A DNA stretch of 64,000 nucleotides from Gillisella vitis (GCF_014204625.1 NZ_JACHLU010000004.1:186001-250000); one strand, 5' to 3'. Shown: positions 1 to 8,110, counted from the first letter of the stretch. Notes: generated by a model from the letters alone, not told the origin. Numbers and translations: made by a program.

Positions 1-488
1 TTGTCCGGGTCCAGCCAGATGTGCATGTCGAAGGCTTCATCGTGTTCATGATCATGGTGCTCATCATGGTGATCTTCGGCGTGATGATGTTCATCATGAT
101 GATCGTCTTCGTGCATGTGTGGCTCAAATGTGCCGCCTTCACGGGGGGGCAGAAGTGTGACGCCGCTTGCGTGATCCATGGCGACAACCTTGGCCTTGCC
201 TGCCAGCGCATCCAGTGGCTTGTCCAGAAAGGCCTCCAGCCCCGGCCCGATCCAGAAGATAACGTCAGCCCCCTGCAAAGCCTTGGCTTTCGATGGTTTC
301 AGGCTGTAGTTATGCGGTGAGCCTGCGCCTTCCACCAGCAGTTCCGGCTTGCCCGCACCCTGCATGATGGCGGCAACAATGGAGTTGAGCGGTTTGATGG
401 AAACCACCACTTTGGGCGCAGCCAGAGCAGGGCCACACGCCAGAAGGCTGGCGGTGAGGCCAAGAAAGGCAAGGGGTTTGGCGCGCAT
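1..488 (-). CDS. znuA: Zinc ABC transporter substrate-binding protein ZnuA (3' part outside window)
   Basis: Reading leftwards from an ATG at 486-488 gives about 162 residues that run off the left edge with no stop. The protein opens with a signal peptide (MRAKPLAFLGLTASLLACG, then PALA), followed by a metal-binding-receptor start (KVVVSIKPLNSIVAAIM) and the family's SPHNYSLKPS segment with its His ligand. A strongly His/Asp-rich loop of about 35 residues (around residues 123-153, many HHDEHH-type runs) comes just before MHIWLDPD, as is typical for zinc-specific receptors. The product would capture periplasmic Zn(II) and hand it to ZnuB. It is divergent from znuC-znuB-zur across a 116-bp gap holding a palindrome, which supports Zur control. 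The long plus-strand reading frame over the His-rich loop is an antisense artefact. Confidence 0.93.
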   Translation of the reverse strand, partial: MRAKPLAFLGLTASLLACGPALAAPKVVVSIKPLNSIVAAIMQGAGKPELLVEGAGSPHNYSLKPSKAKALQGADVIFWIGPGLEAFLDKPLDALAGKAKVVAMDHASGVTLLPPREGGTFEPHMHEDDHHDEHHHAEDHHDEHHDHEHDEAFDMHIWLDPD

Positions 489-522
489 GAGGATCTCCCG
501 TCTTGAAGGTCTGATGTGGTGC

Positions 523-539
523 ATGTAATGTTATTACAT
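523..539. promoter_or_regulatory. Candidate Zur operator between znuA and znuCB
   Basis: A perfect inverted repeat ATGTAAT-GTT-ATTACAT lies in the 116-bp gap between the divergent znuA and znuC starts. A weaker AT-rich element (GTAACGCTATAACG) follows at about 546-559. Position and the presence of zur in the locus suggest a Zur-binding site serving both promoters. The match to the known Zur motif is by general form (AT-rich palindrome built on TGTTAT), not by a scored search. Confidence 0.55.
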
Positions 540-604
540 AGATTGCGTAACGCTATAACGTGTGGCATAGCGTGATGCAACACACAAATTAAGGTTATGC
601 TTGC

Positions 605-1543
605 GTGCTGAAAATCACTGGTGAAGCTCCGTTGGTCACACTGCGCAATGCTGGCATTCAGCGGAGTGGACGCTGGCTGGTGCGCGGTGTCGAGCTTGAT
701 CTGCGCAAGGGTGAGATTGTTACGCTGATCGGTCCGAATGGCTCTGGAAAATCCACCACCGCCAAAATGGCGATTGGTGCCTTGAAGCCAGACGAGGGCC
801 ATGTCGAGCGCCTGCGCGATTTCAGCGTTGGCTATGTGCCGCAAAAACTGTCTGTGGACTGGACCATGCCGCTCAGTGTCGAGCGCTTGATGACCCTCAC
901 CGTCAAGCTGAGCAAGCGTGAGGTGGAGGCGGCCCTTGATGCGGTGGGCATTGCCCACTTGGCACGGGCGCAGGTACAAAATCTCTCCGGCGGTGAGTTT
1001 CAGCGAGCACTTCTGGCCCGTGCCATGGCGCGCAAGCCCGATTTGCTGGTGCTGGATGAGCCAGTGCAAGGCGTGGATTTTGCCGGTGAAATTGCGCTTT
1101 ACGATCTGATTTCCGACATCCGGCGCAAGACAGGCTGTGGCATTTTGCTGATTTCCCACGATCTGCATGTGGTGATGGCCGAGACCGACACGGTGGTGTG
1201 CATGAACGGCCATGTCTGCTGCCGCGGCACGCCTGATATTGTCAGCCAAAGCCCGGAATATCAGCAATTGTTTGGTGCTGCTGCCGCGCGCACTCTGGCC
1301 GTTTACAATCACCGCCATGACCATACCCATTTGCCCGATGGCCGGGTGCAACATCAGGATGGCTCTATCACCGACAATTGCCACCCGGGTGACGGCCATC
1401 ATCATGGCCACGGGAAAAAAAGCCATCATCATGGCCATGAGGAAAAGAGCGATCATCATGGTCATAACCATGGAGAAAGCCATCATCACCACGGTGATGG
1501 CGCAGCCTCCACAGCCATGAACGGAGAGCGCCATGGTGGATGA
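605..1543 (+). CDS. znuC: Zinc ABC transporter ATP-binding protein ZnuC with long His-rich tail
   Basis: This is the ATPase of the ZnuABC zinc importer, 312 aa, starting at GTG 605. Walker A is GPNGSGKST (residues about 42-50), the signature is LSGGE followed by QRALLARA, and Walker B is LLVLDEP with the H-loop in LLISHDLHVV. The core ends near residue 230. After it comes a tail of about 75 residues dominated by His with Gly, Asp, Lys and Glu (HHHGHGKKSHHHGHEEKSDH type), which many ZnuC proteins lack or have only in short form. The tail could chelate or buffer cytoplasmic zinc, but that is inference. The gene overlaps znuB by 11 bp, so the two are probably translationally coupled. It is probably Zur-repressed. 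Confidence 0.95.
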   Translation: MLKITGEAPLVTLRNAGIQRSGRWLVRGVELDLRKGEIVTLIGPNGSGKSTTAKMAIGALKPDEGHVERLRDFSVGYVPQKLSVDWTMPLSVERLMTLTVKLSKREVEAALDAVGIAHLARAQVQNLSGGEFQRALLARAMARKPDLLVLDEPVQGVDFAGEIALYDLISDIRRKTGCGILLISHDLHVVMAETDTVVCMNGHVCCRGTPDIVSQSPEYQQLFGAAAARTLAVYNHRHDHTHLPDGRVQHQDGSITDNCHPGDGHHHGHGKKSHHHGHEEKSDHHGHNHGESHHHHGDGAASTAMNGERHGG

Positions 1544-2342
1544 TTTCTTCATTCGCGCCCTGCTTGCGGGTGTGGGTCTGGCCTTTACGGTTGGGCCGCT
1601 TGGCTGCTTTGTCATCTGGCGGCGCATGGCCTATTTTGGCGATACCATGGCGCATTCGGCGTTGCTGGGCGTTGCCCTATCGCTGTTGTTTTCCATCAAT
1701 CTGACCTTAAGCGTCTTTCTGGTGGCGGCGCTGGTGTCCCTGTTGCTGCTGGTGTTGCAAAGAAAGCAGGGGCTGTCGTCTGATGCGCTGTTAGGCATTC
1801 TCAGCCATTCCACGCTGGCCATCGGCCTTGTGCTGGTGGCTTTCATGACATGGGTGCGGCTGGATCTGATGGCTTATCTGTTTGGTGATATTCTGGCGGT
1901 CACGCCGCAGGATATTGTCACGGTCTGGCTGGGCGGCCTTGGGGTTATTCTGTGCCTGTGCCTGCTATGGCGTCCGTTGCTGGCGGCCACGGTCAATGAG
2001 GATGTGGCCGAGGCTGAAGGGTTGAAACCGGCCCGTGCCAGACTTATTTTCATGCTGTTGATGGCGGTTGTGATTGCGATTGCCATGAAGATTGTTGGAA
2101 TTTTGCTGATCACGGCGCTGCTGATTATTCCGGCTGCAACGGCAAGGCGGTTTGCGCCGACGCCGGAGATTATGGCGGTGCTGGCATCGGTGATTGGTGG
2201 GCTTGCGGTGATCGGTGGCTTGTTCGGCTCGCTGACCTATGACACGCCGTCGGGGCCATCCATTGTTGTTGCCGCCCTTGTACTGTTTTTGTTGAGCCTG
2301 CTGCCTGTGAGCCGCCTTCGCGCTTCTGCCGGAAAAGGATGA
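1533..2342 (+). CDS. znuB: Zinc ABC transporter permease ZnuB
   Basis: A 269-residue, very hydrophobic protein with about eight membrane segments and the ABC-3 permease hallmarks: an early G-rich segment (FTVGPLGCFVIWRRMAYFGD), then AHSALLGVALSLL, and the later EAEGLKPARARLIFMLLMA loop expected to contact ZnuC. It forms the inner-membrane channel for zinc. Its start lies inside the end of znuC and zur begins 7 bp after its stop, so znuC-znuB-zur is one transcription unit. Confidence 0.95.
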   Translation: MVDDFFIRALLAGVGLAFTVGPLGCFVIWRRMAYFGDTMAHSALLGVALSLLFSINLTLSVFLVAALVSLLLLVLQRKQGLSSDALLGILSHSTLAIGLVLVAFMTWVRLDLMAYLFGDILAVTPQDIVTVWLGGLGVILCLCLLWRPLLAATVNEDVAEAEGLKPARARLIFMLLMAVVIAIAMKIVGILLITALLIIPAATARRFAPTPEIMAVLASVIGGLAVIGGLFGSLTYDTPSGPSIVVAALVLFLLSLLPVSRLRASAGKG

Positions 2343-2349
2343 TACTCCC

Positions 2350-2751
2350 ATGTCCACGCCGCAATTGACCCGCAATCAGTCCTTGGTGTTTCACGCACTT
2401 GAAAAGGCAGATGCCCCGCTATCGGCCTATACGATCCTTGATAAACTGCGCGAAGATGGTTTTCGGGCACCGTTACAGGTGTATCGCGCTTTGGAGAAGT
2501 TGCTGGAGTTTGGACTGGTGCACCGGCTGGAAAGCCTCAATGCTTTTGTGGTCTGCTCGCATCCCAAGCATGATTGTTGCAGCCATGGCACTGTGGCTTT
2601 TGCCATTTGTCAGCGTTGTGGTGTGGTGCAAGAGTTTCACGATCACGCCATTGAGCACCAGCTTCAGCATTGGACCAAGGGGCGCGGCTTCAAGGCGGAA
2701 AAAACAACGATTGAGATCAAAGGCGTCTGCGCCAATTGCGCCAGTTTATAA
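2350..2751 (+). CDS. zur: Zinc uptake regulator Zur (Fur family)
   Basis: A 133-residue Fur-family repressor. The N-terminal half is a winged helix (AYTILDKLREDGFRAPLQVYRALEKLLEFGLVHRLESLNAF), followed by the metal-binding half: HPKHDCCSHG, CQRCGVVQEFHDHAIEHQL and a terminal CANC. The CxxC pairs (CQRC and CANC) match the structural zinc site of Zur/Fur proteins. It senses zinc and represses uptake genes. As the last gene of znuC-znuB-zur it is probably autoregulated. Its stop overlaps by 6 bp the stop of the convergent carbonic anhydrase-like gene. Confidence 0.93.
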   Translation: MSTPQLTRNQSLVFHALEKADAPLSAYTILDKLREDGFRAPLQVYRALEKLLEFGLVHRLESLNAFVVCSHPKHDCCSHGTVAFAICQRCGVVQEFHDHAIEHQLQHWTKGRGFKAEKTTIEIKGVCANCASL

Positions 2752-3273
2752 CGGCCGCAGATCGCGGGCAAAGCGTCGCCAGTTGGCAATATAATTGGCC
2801 GCCGATCTGCGAAGACCCGCTATGGCTTTGTCGTCGAGCGTGCGGACCACGCGGGCAGGGGAGCCAACAATCAGAGAGTTGTCCGGAAACTCCTTGCCCT
2901 CGGTGATCAGGGCATTGGCACCAACAAGGCAATTGTTGCCGATTTTGGCACCGTTCAAAACGGTGGCACCCATGCCAATCAACGAATTATCGCCAATCGT
3001 GCAGCCATGAATAATGGCATGATGGCCGATGGTGCAGCCTTTGCCGATGCTGGCGGGAAAGCCCATATCCGTATGGATCACGCTGCCTTCCTGAATGTTG
3101 GTGCCAGCGCCAAGGGTAATGGCTTCGTTATCGCCGCGTAAAACGGCACCAAACCAGATGCCAACATCCTCTTCGATCACCACATTGCCAACCACATGGG
3201 CATCCGGCGCGATCCAGAAACGGTCTGCGGCTGGCAGAACTGGCGATAGATCACCCAAAGCGTAAAGCGGCAT
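2746..3273 (-). CDS. Gamma-carbonic anhydrase family hexapeptide-repeat protein
   Basis: The start is ATG 3273 (MPLYALGDLSPVLP), preceded by AAGGATG about 6 nt upstream, giving 175 aa; longer upstream frames lack family similarity. The chain is a left-handed beta-helix of hexapeptide repeats (IEEDVGIWFGAVLRGD, then GAGTNIQEGSVIHTD, then IGKGCTIGHHAIIHG and IGDNSLIGMGATVLNGA). The three expected zinc His residues are present in VIHTD and GHHAIIHG. Related proteins include YrdA, PaaY and Cam-type anhydrases; enzymatic activity in this subfamily is uncertain. It follows a small unknown gene and dacA on the same strand. Confidence 0.88.
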   Translation of the reverse strand: MPLYALGDLSPVLPAADRFWIAPDAHVVGNVVIEEDVGIWFGAVLRGDNEAITLGAGTNIQEGSVIHTDMGFPASIGKGCTIGHHAIIHGCTIGDNSLIGMGATVLNGAKIGNNCLVGANALITEGKEFPDNSLIVGSPARVVRTLDDKAIAGLRRSAANYIANWRRFARDLRPL

Positions 3274-3314
3274 TGTAACATCCTTGCAAACAGACAGTGG
3301 CGTGTGATTAACCG

Positions 3315-3584
3315 TTATCTTAGACGCATTGTCACCGGAATGCGACCTGATTGCATACAGATATGGATGTGGATATGGGCCTCTGGCTGAGAGTAGCGCC
3401 ATGCACGGGCACCATGGCACAAAAGCAGATTCATCAACTCGCGCGTTTTGGAGCGAGGCTTGCCTGTGCCCAGTTCCGCGAGTTTGAATGCCGCCTCATG
3501 CAGTGGATTCAGCACGCTGCGGGGATTGTAGGGCATCTCCGCGCCGTCGATCATCACGTTTTCATGGTTTTCGTTGTTTGCCAT
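3315..3584 (-). CDS. Small conserved-looking protein of unknown function
   Basis: An 89-residue frame starting at ATG 3584 with a good ribosome site (GAGGAATT) 6-7 nt upstream. I do not recognise a family. The N-terminal two thirds reads like a real soluble protein (PRSVLNPLHEAAFKLAELG, then SKTRELMNLLLCHGARAWR), while the C-terminus has a curious HIHIHIC stretch. It sits between dacA (49 bp upstream) and the carbonic anhydrase-like gene (41 bp downstream) on the same strand, so an operon is plausible. Placement and ribosome site are the main support. Confidence 0.5.
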   Translation of the reverse strand: MANNENHENVMIDGAEMPYNPRSVLNPLHEAAFKLAELGTGKPRSKTRELMNLLLCHGARAWRYSQPEAHIHIHICMQSGRIPVTMRLR

Positions 3585-3633
3585 TTTTTAATTCCTCGCA
3601 CGCATCACATTTCGAGGGGGTGGTAAAGATGGT

Positions 3634-5028
3634 TCACTGCATGGCTGCCCAGCAGCTTACGCCCGCTTTTTTCAAGGATTTGCAGGCATCCAGTGCCGCC
3701 TGTTGATTGTTGAAACCAACAAACCGGGCGCGGTAGACTTTGGACGAGCCTTCACCATAGGCGACCGCAAACGGACGAGCGCCTTTCAACCCGGCATTGG
3801 CTTTCGTCTTGGCACTTTTCAGCAAATCCATCGCGTCATCGTGGCTGCCGGCAACGCCAATCTGCACGGTCCATCCAGACACGGGTTTTGTCGAGAAGGT
3901 CACGGTGTTGTCGACATTGGCAGGCGGCACCGGGTGATTAAGGTTGCCTTTGCGGTGTTTTGGTGTTGGGGCAACGGTCGAAATGGCCTGCGGTGCGGCA
4001 TTCTGCTGGTTGTCATTCGCATAAGCGGTTTCGCTCAGGCCTGTGCCCTCCAGGCCTGTGTTGCCATCATAGCGTCCGCCCGGAACAGGCACGTCTGCCA
4101 TTGGCAGGCTTGGAACAGGCGCGGTTCCGCGCGATGCATGAACGACGGGCTCAGGCACGGAGGTTTGATTGGCCAGCAATGCCTTTGTCGTGCCGCGGCT
4201 GGAAGCCTGAGGCAGATAGGTGGCGACCAGCTGGCGCATACGGTTGTCGCGGGCAGGGGTTGAGACGCCACCCAGAACCACAGCCACCATTGACTTTCCG
4301 TCGATATGCACAGACGTGGCAAGATTGAAGCCGGAGGCATTGGTAAAGCCGGTTTTGATGCCATCCACGCCACGGACACTGCCAACCAGACGGTTATGGC
4401 TGCCAATCACCTGTTTGCCATAGACAAATTTCCGGGTGGAGAAATAGTGATAATATTGCGGGAACTGATTATAAAGTGCCATTCCCAGGCGGGCCTGATC
4501 GCGCGCCGTGGTCATCTGCGATGCATTTGGCAGGCCATTGGCATTGCGATAGGTTGTTCTGGACATGCCAAGGGCGCGGGCTTTGGCTGTCATCATTTCG
4601 GCAAAACGAGGCTCTGTGCCACCAAGCGCTTCGCCGAATGCGGTTGAAACATCATTGGCGGAGCGTGTAACAATCGCCATAATGCCCTGCTCAACCGTAA
4701 AGGTCGTGCCTGCTCTCACACCCAGCTTGGAGGGTTTTTGCGATGCTGCATGGGCGGAAACGCGAATAGGGCTATCAAGCCTGAGCTTGCCGCGCTCCAG
4801 CGCTTCAAACACCAGATAAAGCGTCATCATCTTGGTGAGGGACGCCGGATAGCGCAGCCCATCCGGATCGGCAGACTTCAGCACCTTGCCGGTGTTGGCG
4901 TCGACAACAATATCCGCGTATTTCGGTGAATATTGAGATGCTGCCTCGACCATGGGCGCATGGCTGATGCTTGCAGCACACACAAGAATTGCAGCAAGAG
5001 ACACACGTGTCATGCGCCGGATGATCAT
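3634..5028 (-). CDS. D-alanyl-D-alanine carboxypeptidase (DacA/PBP5 family) with SPOR domain
   Basis: A peptidoglycan D,D-carboxypeptidase of the S11 class. From ATG 5028 (MIIRRMTRVSLAAI) it is 464 aa with a signal peptide ending near ISHAPMVEAA. The catalytic triad motifs are all present: SLTK at residues 63-66, SAN in TRSANDVST, and KTG in DGIKTGFTN. The last 80 residues form a SPOR peptidoglycan-binding domain (WTVQIGVAGSHDDAMDLL to the C-terminus), which would direct the enzyme to denuded septal or polar glycan. Upstream GTG codons at 5064-5070, after AGGAAAAAAG, are possible alternative starts and would add a short N-terminal extension. It should act in the periplasm, anchored or secreted. 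Confidence 0.92.
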   Translation of the reverse strand: MIIRRMTRVSLAAILVCAASISHAPMVEAASQYSPKYADIVVDANTGKVLKSADPDGLRYPASLTKMMTLYLVFEALERGKLRLDSPIRVSAHAASQKPSKLGVRAGTTFTVEQGIMAIVTRSANDVSTAFGEALGGTEPRFAEMMTAKARALGMSRTTYRNANGLPNASQMTTARDQARLGMALYNQFPQYYHYFSTRKFVYGKQVIGSHNRLVGSVRGVDGIKTGFTNASGFNLATSVHIDGKSMVAVVLGGVSTPARDNRMRQLVATYLPQASSRGTTKALLANQTSVPEPVVHASRGTAPVPSLPMADVPVPGGRYDGNTGLEGTGLSETAYANDNQQNAAPQAISTVAPTPKHRKGNLNHPVPPANVDNTVTFSTKPVSGWTVQIGVAGSHDDAMDLLKSAKTKANAGLKGARPFAVAYGEGSSKVYRARFVGFNNQQAALDACKSLKKAGVSCWAAMQ

Positions 5029-5223
5029 GCTCCGGCTGAGGAGGCTTTCGACTTGCTTCTTCACCACTACGCTCTTTTTTCCTGAATTATCGATTTGCCG
5101 AATGACCAGTTCTGCCGCCTCAAGTGGCGCATCCGTCACTTTAGTGTCACAGCGTTACCAAGAGGTTTATGATGAACAATTCCTTGCCAAAGATCGGTCG
5201 ATTTTCACCAAATGTTTGTTATT

Positions 5224-5326
5224 GAGAGTCTGTCTGGTTCAATCTGTACCAGACAGACTCTCAACGTCTTTGTGTGAGTTTGTCTTTTCGGGAAAACCGC
5301 ATTCCACTTTTCCCTGACAAACTCTC
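5224..5326. repeat. Rhizobial mosaic palindromic repeat (RIME type), two hairpins
   Basis: Two adjacent inverted repeats. The first is a perfect 15-bp stem (5224-5238 with 5248-5262, arms GAGAGTCTGTCTGGT/ACCAGACAGACTCTC) around a 9-nt loop. The second has arms GAGTTTGTC (5276-5284) and GACAAACTC (5316-5324) around a core containing CGGGAAAACCGCATTCCAC and CTTTTCCC. A close relative lies at 24541-24650, and a half copy at 15013-15046. The core matches the A-type module of rhizobial intergenic mosaic elements as I know them. It overlaps the 3' end of the unknown gene at 5239-6051. Confidence 0.8.
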
Positions 5327-6051
5327 GAATTTTGCTCAAGGCGCTGGCTCACATAGGCAACCACGGCCTCGTCAATTTTCTGCCAGTCCATCAGGTTTTT
5401 GCGCGAAAAGCGGTAAAGAACGCTGAGGTCATTGCCGAGATGAATGTCGCGCTGGCAATCATCTATGGATTGATCGTCCGATGTCTCTGTTCCCATGCAG
5501 CGAATGGCGTAGTCGGCGGTGTTCTGGCGTGGGGCGGTATAGAGAATTTCGCCATCATATCCGCTACCGGGCCGCAATCGATGTGCCGTAAGACCATAGG
5601 GGCCTTTAAGGGCTGCACCATCAAACAGCTGGCTGTAAATCGGCCCAACCCGCCCGGACATGTCCTGTGACATGGTGCTCTGGGTCATCTGTAGGAATAT
5701 CAATTGATTGGTCTGCGTCGCATCATCAAAGCGAAGTCGGTTGCTGAACGTATAGCCGCGCATTTCCGGCCACATCAGCGCCAGATCCAGACGTACGGTG
5801 GGACCATCGTGGCGTTGGCGATCAAACCGAATCGCATTGTCCTCAATCTTCAGTGAATCAAGGCCAATTGTAATGCGGCGCGGTGTCTCGCTTTCGCTAT
5901 GGTCTCCCAGCAAAAGCGCATGACCAATCGTGTCGCTCAAAGCTGTCAAGCTGATTGAAAACAGGGCGAGACAAACCACAGTTGCCCCGATTATGATGTT
6001 CTGGCGGCGAGACAGAAGCGGCTTTTCCTGATCTGACAGATTATCCCCCAT
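5239..6051 (-). CDS. Unknown membrane-anchored protein; C-terminus encoded by repeat element
   Basis: A 270-residue protein starting at ATG 6051. The N-terminal 17 residues are polar, followed by a single membrane segment (NIIIGATVVCLALFSISLTA), so the remaining 220 residues probably face the periplasm. I see no known domain. Cys residues in the second half (AIRCMGTE, DDCQRDI) could form a disulphide. The last 25 or so residues (from about VCQGKVECGF to the end) are read from the mosaic repeat, and the stop codon sits in the loop of its first hairpin. The ancestral C-terminus was therefore probably near QRLEQNS. It is followed downstream by dacA on the same strand. Confidence 0.72.
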   Translation of the reverse strand: MGDNLSDQEKPLLSRRQNIIIGATVVCLALFSISLTALSDTIGHALLLGDHSESETPRRITIGLDSLKIEDNAIRFDRQRHDGPTVRLDLALMWPEMRGYTFSNRLRFDDATQTNQLIFLQMTQSTMSQDMSGRVGPIYSQLFDGAALKGPYGLTAHRLRPGSGYDGEILYTAPRQNTADYAIRCMGTETSDDQSIDDCQRDIHLGNDLSVLYRFSRKNLMDWQKIDEAVVAYVSQRLEQNSRVCQGKVECGFPEKTNSHKDVESLSGTD

Positions 6052-6216
6052 CCTACGCCTCGCCTGACCTCGACATTGGCGTGCCGATACGAGCCAACGT
6101 TGCGATATTATGGTTAATCTGAGGTTAATGGGGTGGGCCGGTTCCGTGGCAGCGGAACCGGCTCCTGGTCTCGGTCGGGGATGGGTGTGCGGGGATAGAC
6201 CGGACCAATAGGGTCT

Positions 6217-6828
6217 TTATCTGGTTTGCAGTGCGGCAATTGCTGCGTTGCGGTCATCAATGATCTTGATCCACTGGCCGGGATTATCCGAGGCCTGACG
6301 TTTCAGATAGGTATATTCCGTATCGGACCAGAGCATGATTTTGTTACGCATATTGTCGAGAGTGAATTCGCCGCGATCGGTTCTGACGGTCAGAACAGCG
6401 TGGCCTTCGCCATTGGGCTGCAAAACCACGGTGATCAGCAGGTCTGATGCTGACATGCCCTTGTCCATCAACTCGCGGCGCTTCAAAAGCACGTAGTCTT
6501 CGCAATCGCCTGCGGTGACGGGGTAGGCCCAGACTTCTTCAACGCCATATTGCTCCATGTCCGTTTCCGGTCGGATTGTCGTGTTGACGCTGGTGTTGAC
6601 CTCGACAAGTGTTGCCCACAGCTCAGGCGTCAATGTTGCGGGGCCAGAAGCGTTGCGCGAAGGCTTGCACTCTGCGGCGTGGGTCTTGCAAAACTCGTAA
6701 TGGCCAATCGGTTGACTGGTCTTGCCCGCAAGTTTCATGGCTGCCTGGCCTGCGCTGGCGGTGCCAGCAGTGACCATGGCAGCGATGGCGATGATGATGG
6801 CGAAACCGATGGTGTTCTTTTTGGTCAT
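6217..6828 (-). CDS. Bacterial transglutaminase-like cysteine proteinase (BTLCP, DUF920)
   Basis: A 203-residue exported protein with a signal peptide (IGFAIIIAIAAMVTAGTASA). The papain/transglutaminase-type catalytic residues are readable in order: Cys in GDCEDYVLLKRRELM, His in GHAVLTVRTD, and Asp in FTLDNM. This is the BTLCP family, which includes the LapG adhesin protease, although a single conserved family fold does not prove that role here. No LapD or adhesin gene is next to it. The start is ATG 6828. A 470-bp gene-free stretch follows upstream. Confidence 0.85.
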   Translation of the reverse strand: MTKKNTIGFAIIIAIAAMVTAGTASAGQAAMKLAGKTSQPIGHYEFCKTHAAECKPSRNASGPATLTPELWATLVEVNTSVNTTIRPETDMEQYGVEEVWAYPVTAGDCEDYVLLKRRELMDKGMSASDLLITVVLQPNGEGHAVLTVRTDRGEFTLDNMRNKIMLWSDTEYTYLKRQASDNPGQWIKIIDDRNAAIAALQTR

Positions 6829-7298
6829 TGGGTGTCTCCCCGTTGTTGGGAGTACAATGACGTTTATGTTTTTACCGCTCGCAAAATTCCGAGTTCAAAA
6901 TAAGTATAGTTTTGAATAGAATAAATATAAAAATTGAATCAAATTTTATCGAATGCGTTAGCGCAAAAGACAGGATTGGGCGCGCTTTTCGCCATCAGGC
7001 TTGCTTGGAAAATGATTCCAGAAAGACATTCATCCATTTGAAAATGATAAATAAAATACGATTTATCTGCTTGTCTCAAGTGGTTGGTTGTCATTCGATT
7101 TATGGTGGTGTTTGCCAAAAATCCAGCCAGCCGTCTTGATCTCTGCGACAGTTTCATTCCCGGTTTGAGACGGATTTGGCGATATTGAACCCCAATATGC
7201 CGCTGATTTTTGCTCTTTTTGCTTGAATAAGAGTGTGGATGGTGAATGTATGATGAACAAAAGGTGGAGTATAGTGCGACAATGTCTCTCGCCATATC
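6829..7298. other. AT-rich gene-free stretch upstream of the BTLCP gene
   Basis: 470 bp between the start of the BTLCP gene and the 3' end of yidD. It is visibly richer in A+T than the surroundings (for example around 6895-6950). Short frames in it have no coding character. It probably holds the BTLCP promoter on the minus strand. I see no tRNA, strong terminator or named repeat. Confidence 0.5.
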
Positions 7299-7658
7299 CT
7301 AATTTTGCGTTTTGTGGAGCAGGATCCAGACATTATAGAGCCTGTAACCCGAGGCAAGCCTATGGGGTACATTGTCGACCCCGGATGTGCCGCCTGGCCC
7401 GCAACGACCGACCCGAAACAGGGTCAGCCAGCCGCCGCTCCATAGCCCATGGCGGGCAATGGCTTCATAGCCATACTCGGAGCAGGTTGGCATATGTCGG
7501 CAATGGCTGCCGACCAGACTCGAAAGAGTTAACTGATAGAGCCGGATCAGGCCCGTGCCCAGCAGGCGGTCTGGTGTTTTCCGATAGGGCCCATGGTAAT
7601 TTCGGCCCGTGTGGCGTGGCTTTTCATCATCCTCTTCAGAATCGCAAAGCTGGCACAT
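7299..7658 (-). CDS. yidD: Membrane protein insertion efficiency factor YidD
   Basis: A 119-residue protein with the YidD signature: LIRLYQLTLSSLVGSHCRHMPTCSEYGYEAI, then RVGRCGPGGTSGVDNVP. The three conserved Cys residues (SHC, PTC, RCG) are present. YidD is a small amphipathic membrane-associated protein that helps YidC-dependent insertion of inner-membrane proteins. The N-terminal 25 residues (MCQLCDSEEDDEKP) are polar and variable. It starts 2 bp after the stop of the Fe-S scaffold gene, so both are cotranscribed. Confidence 0.93.
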   Translation of the reverse strand: MCQLCDSEEDDEKPRHTGRNYHGPYRKTPDRLLGTGLIRLYQLTLSSLVGSHCRHMPTCSEYGYEAIARHGLWSGGWLTLFRVGRCGPGGTSGVDNVPHRLASGYRLYNVWILLHKTQN

Positions 7659-7660
7659 GG

Positions 7661-8110
7661 CTAACCTGCCAAGGCTTCTGCGCGGGCGTCAATCTGGTCC
7701 AGGCAGTCGCACACGGCCTCAAAGGTCAGCATGGTCGAGGCATGGCGTGCTTTATACTCCTTGACCGGGATGAGAATGCGCATGTCCTCAAACCGGCCCT
7801 TCGGCCCTTCGCCATCTTCTTTCAGCATGGCCAGCATATCCATGCGCGCCTGCCGCAGCTCATCAAAGCTGGCACCCACCACATGGCGCGCCATGATTGA
7901 CGCCGAGGCTTGGCCCAGCGCGCAGGCGCGCAATTCGTGAGAAAAATCCGTGACAATGCCGTTGTTGGTTTTCAGATACACCGTCAGGCGTGATCCGCAG
8001 AGTTTGGAGTGTTTTTCAGCACTGACCTCGGCATTGTCGAGCCTGCCGATCCGTGCAATATTACCGGCGAATTCGAGAATTTTGCTGTTATACACATCGT
8101 CCATCGCCAA
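7661..8110 (-). CDS. Iron-sulfur cluster assembly scaffold protein (IscU/SufU-like)
   Basis: A U-type scaffold of about 147-149 aa. The three cluster-ligand Cys positions are present: KLCGSRL, RACALGQASASIM and EAVCDCLDQI. The ACALGQASAS context is typical of the IscU/NifU N-terminal family. It would assemble a transient [2Fe-2S] cluster for transfer. The start is either TTG 8110, which has AGGAGC at the better spacing, or ATG 8104 two codons later. It is followed 2 bp downstream by yidD. Confidence 0.88.
   Translation of the reverse strand: MAMDDVYNSKILEFAGNIARIGRLDNAEVSAEKHSKLCGSRLTVYLKTNNGIVTDFSHELRACALGQASASIMARHVVGASFDELRQARMDMLAMLKEDGEGPKGRFEDMRILIPVKEYKARHASTMLTFEAVCDCLDQIDARAEALAG

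Noticed and set aside
21..320. Open frame on the plus strand over the left end
   Set aside because: Its Met/Ile/Val-rich translation is the antisense of the His-rich loop of znuA, which reads well on the minus strand.
299..1627. 442-codon minus-strand frame
   Set aside because: Antisense of znuC; the plus strand has all ABC ATPase motifs, and the frame has no family signature.
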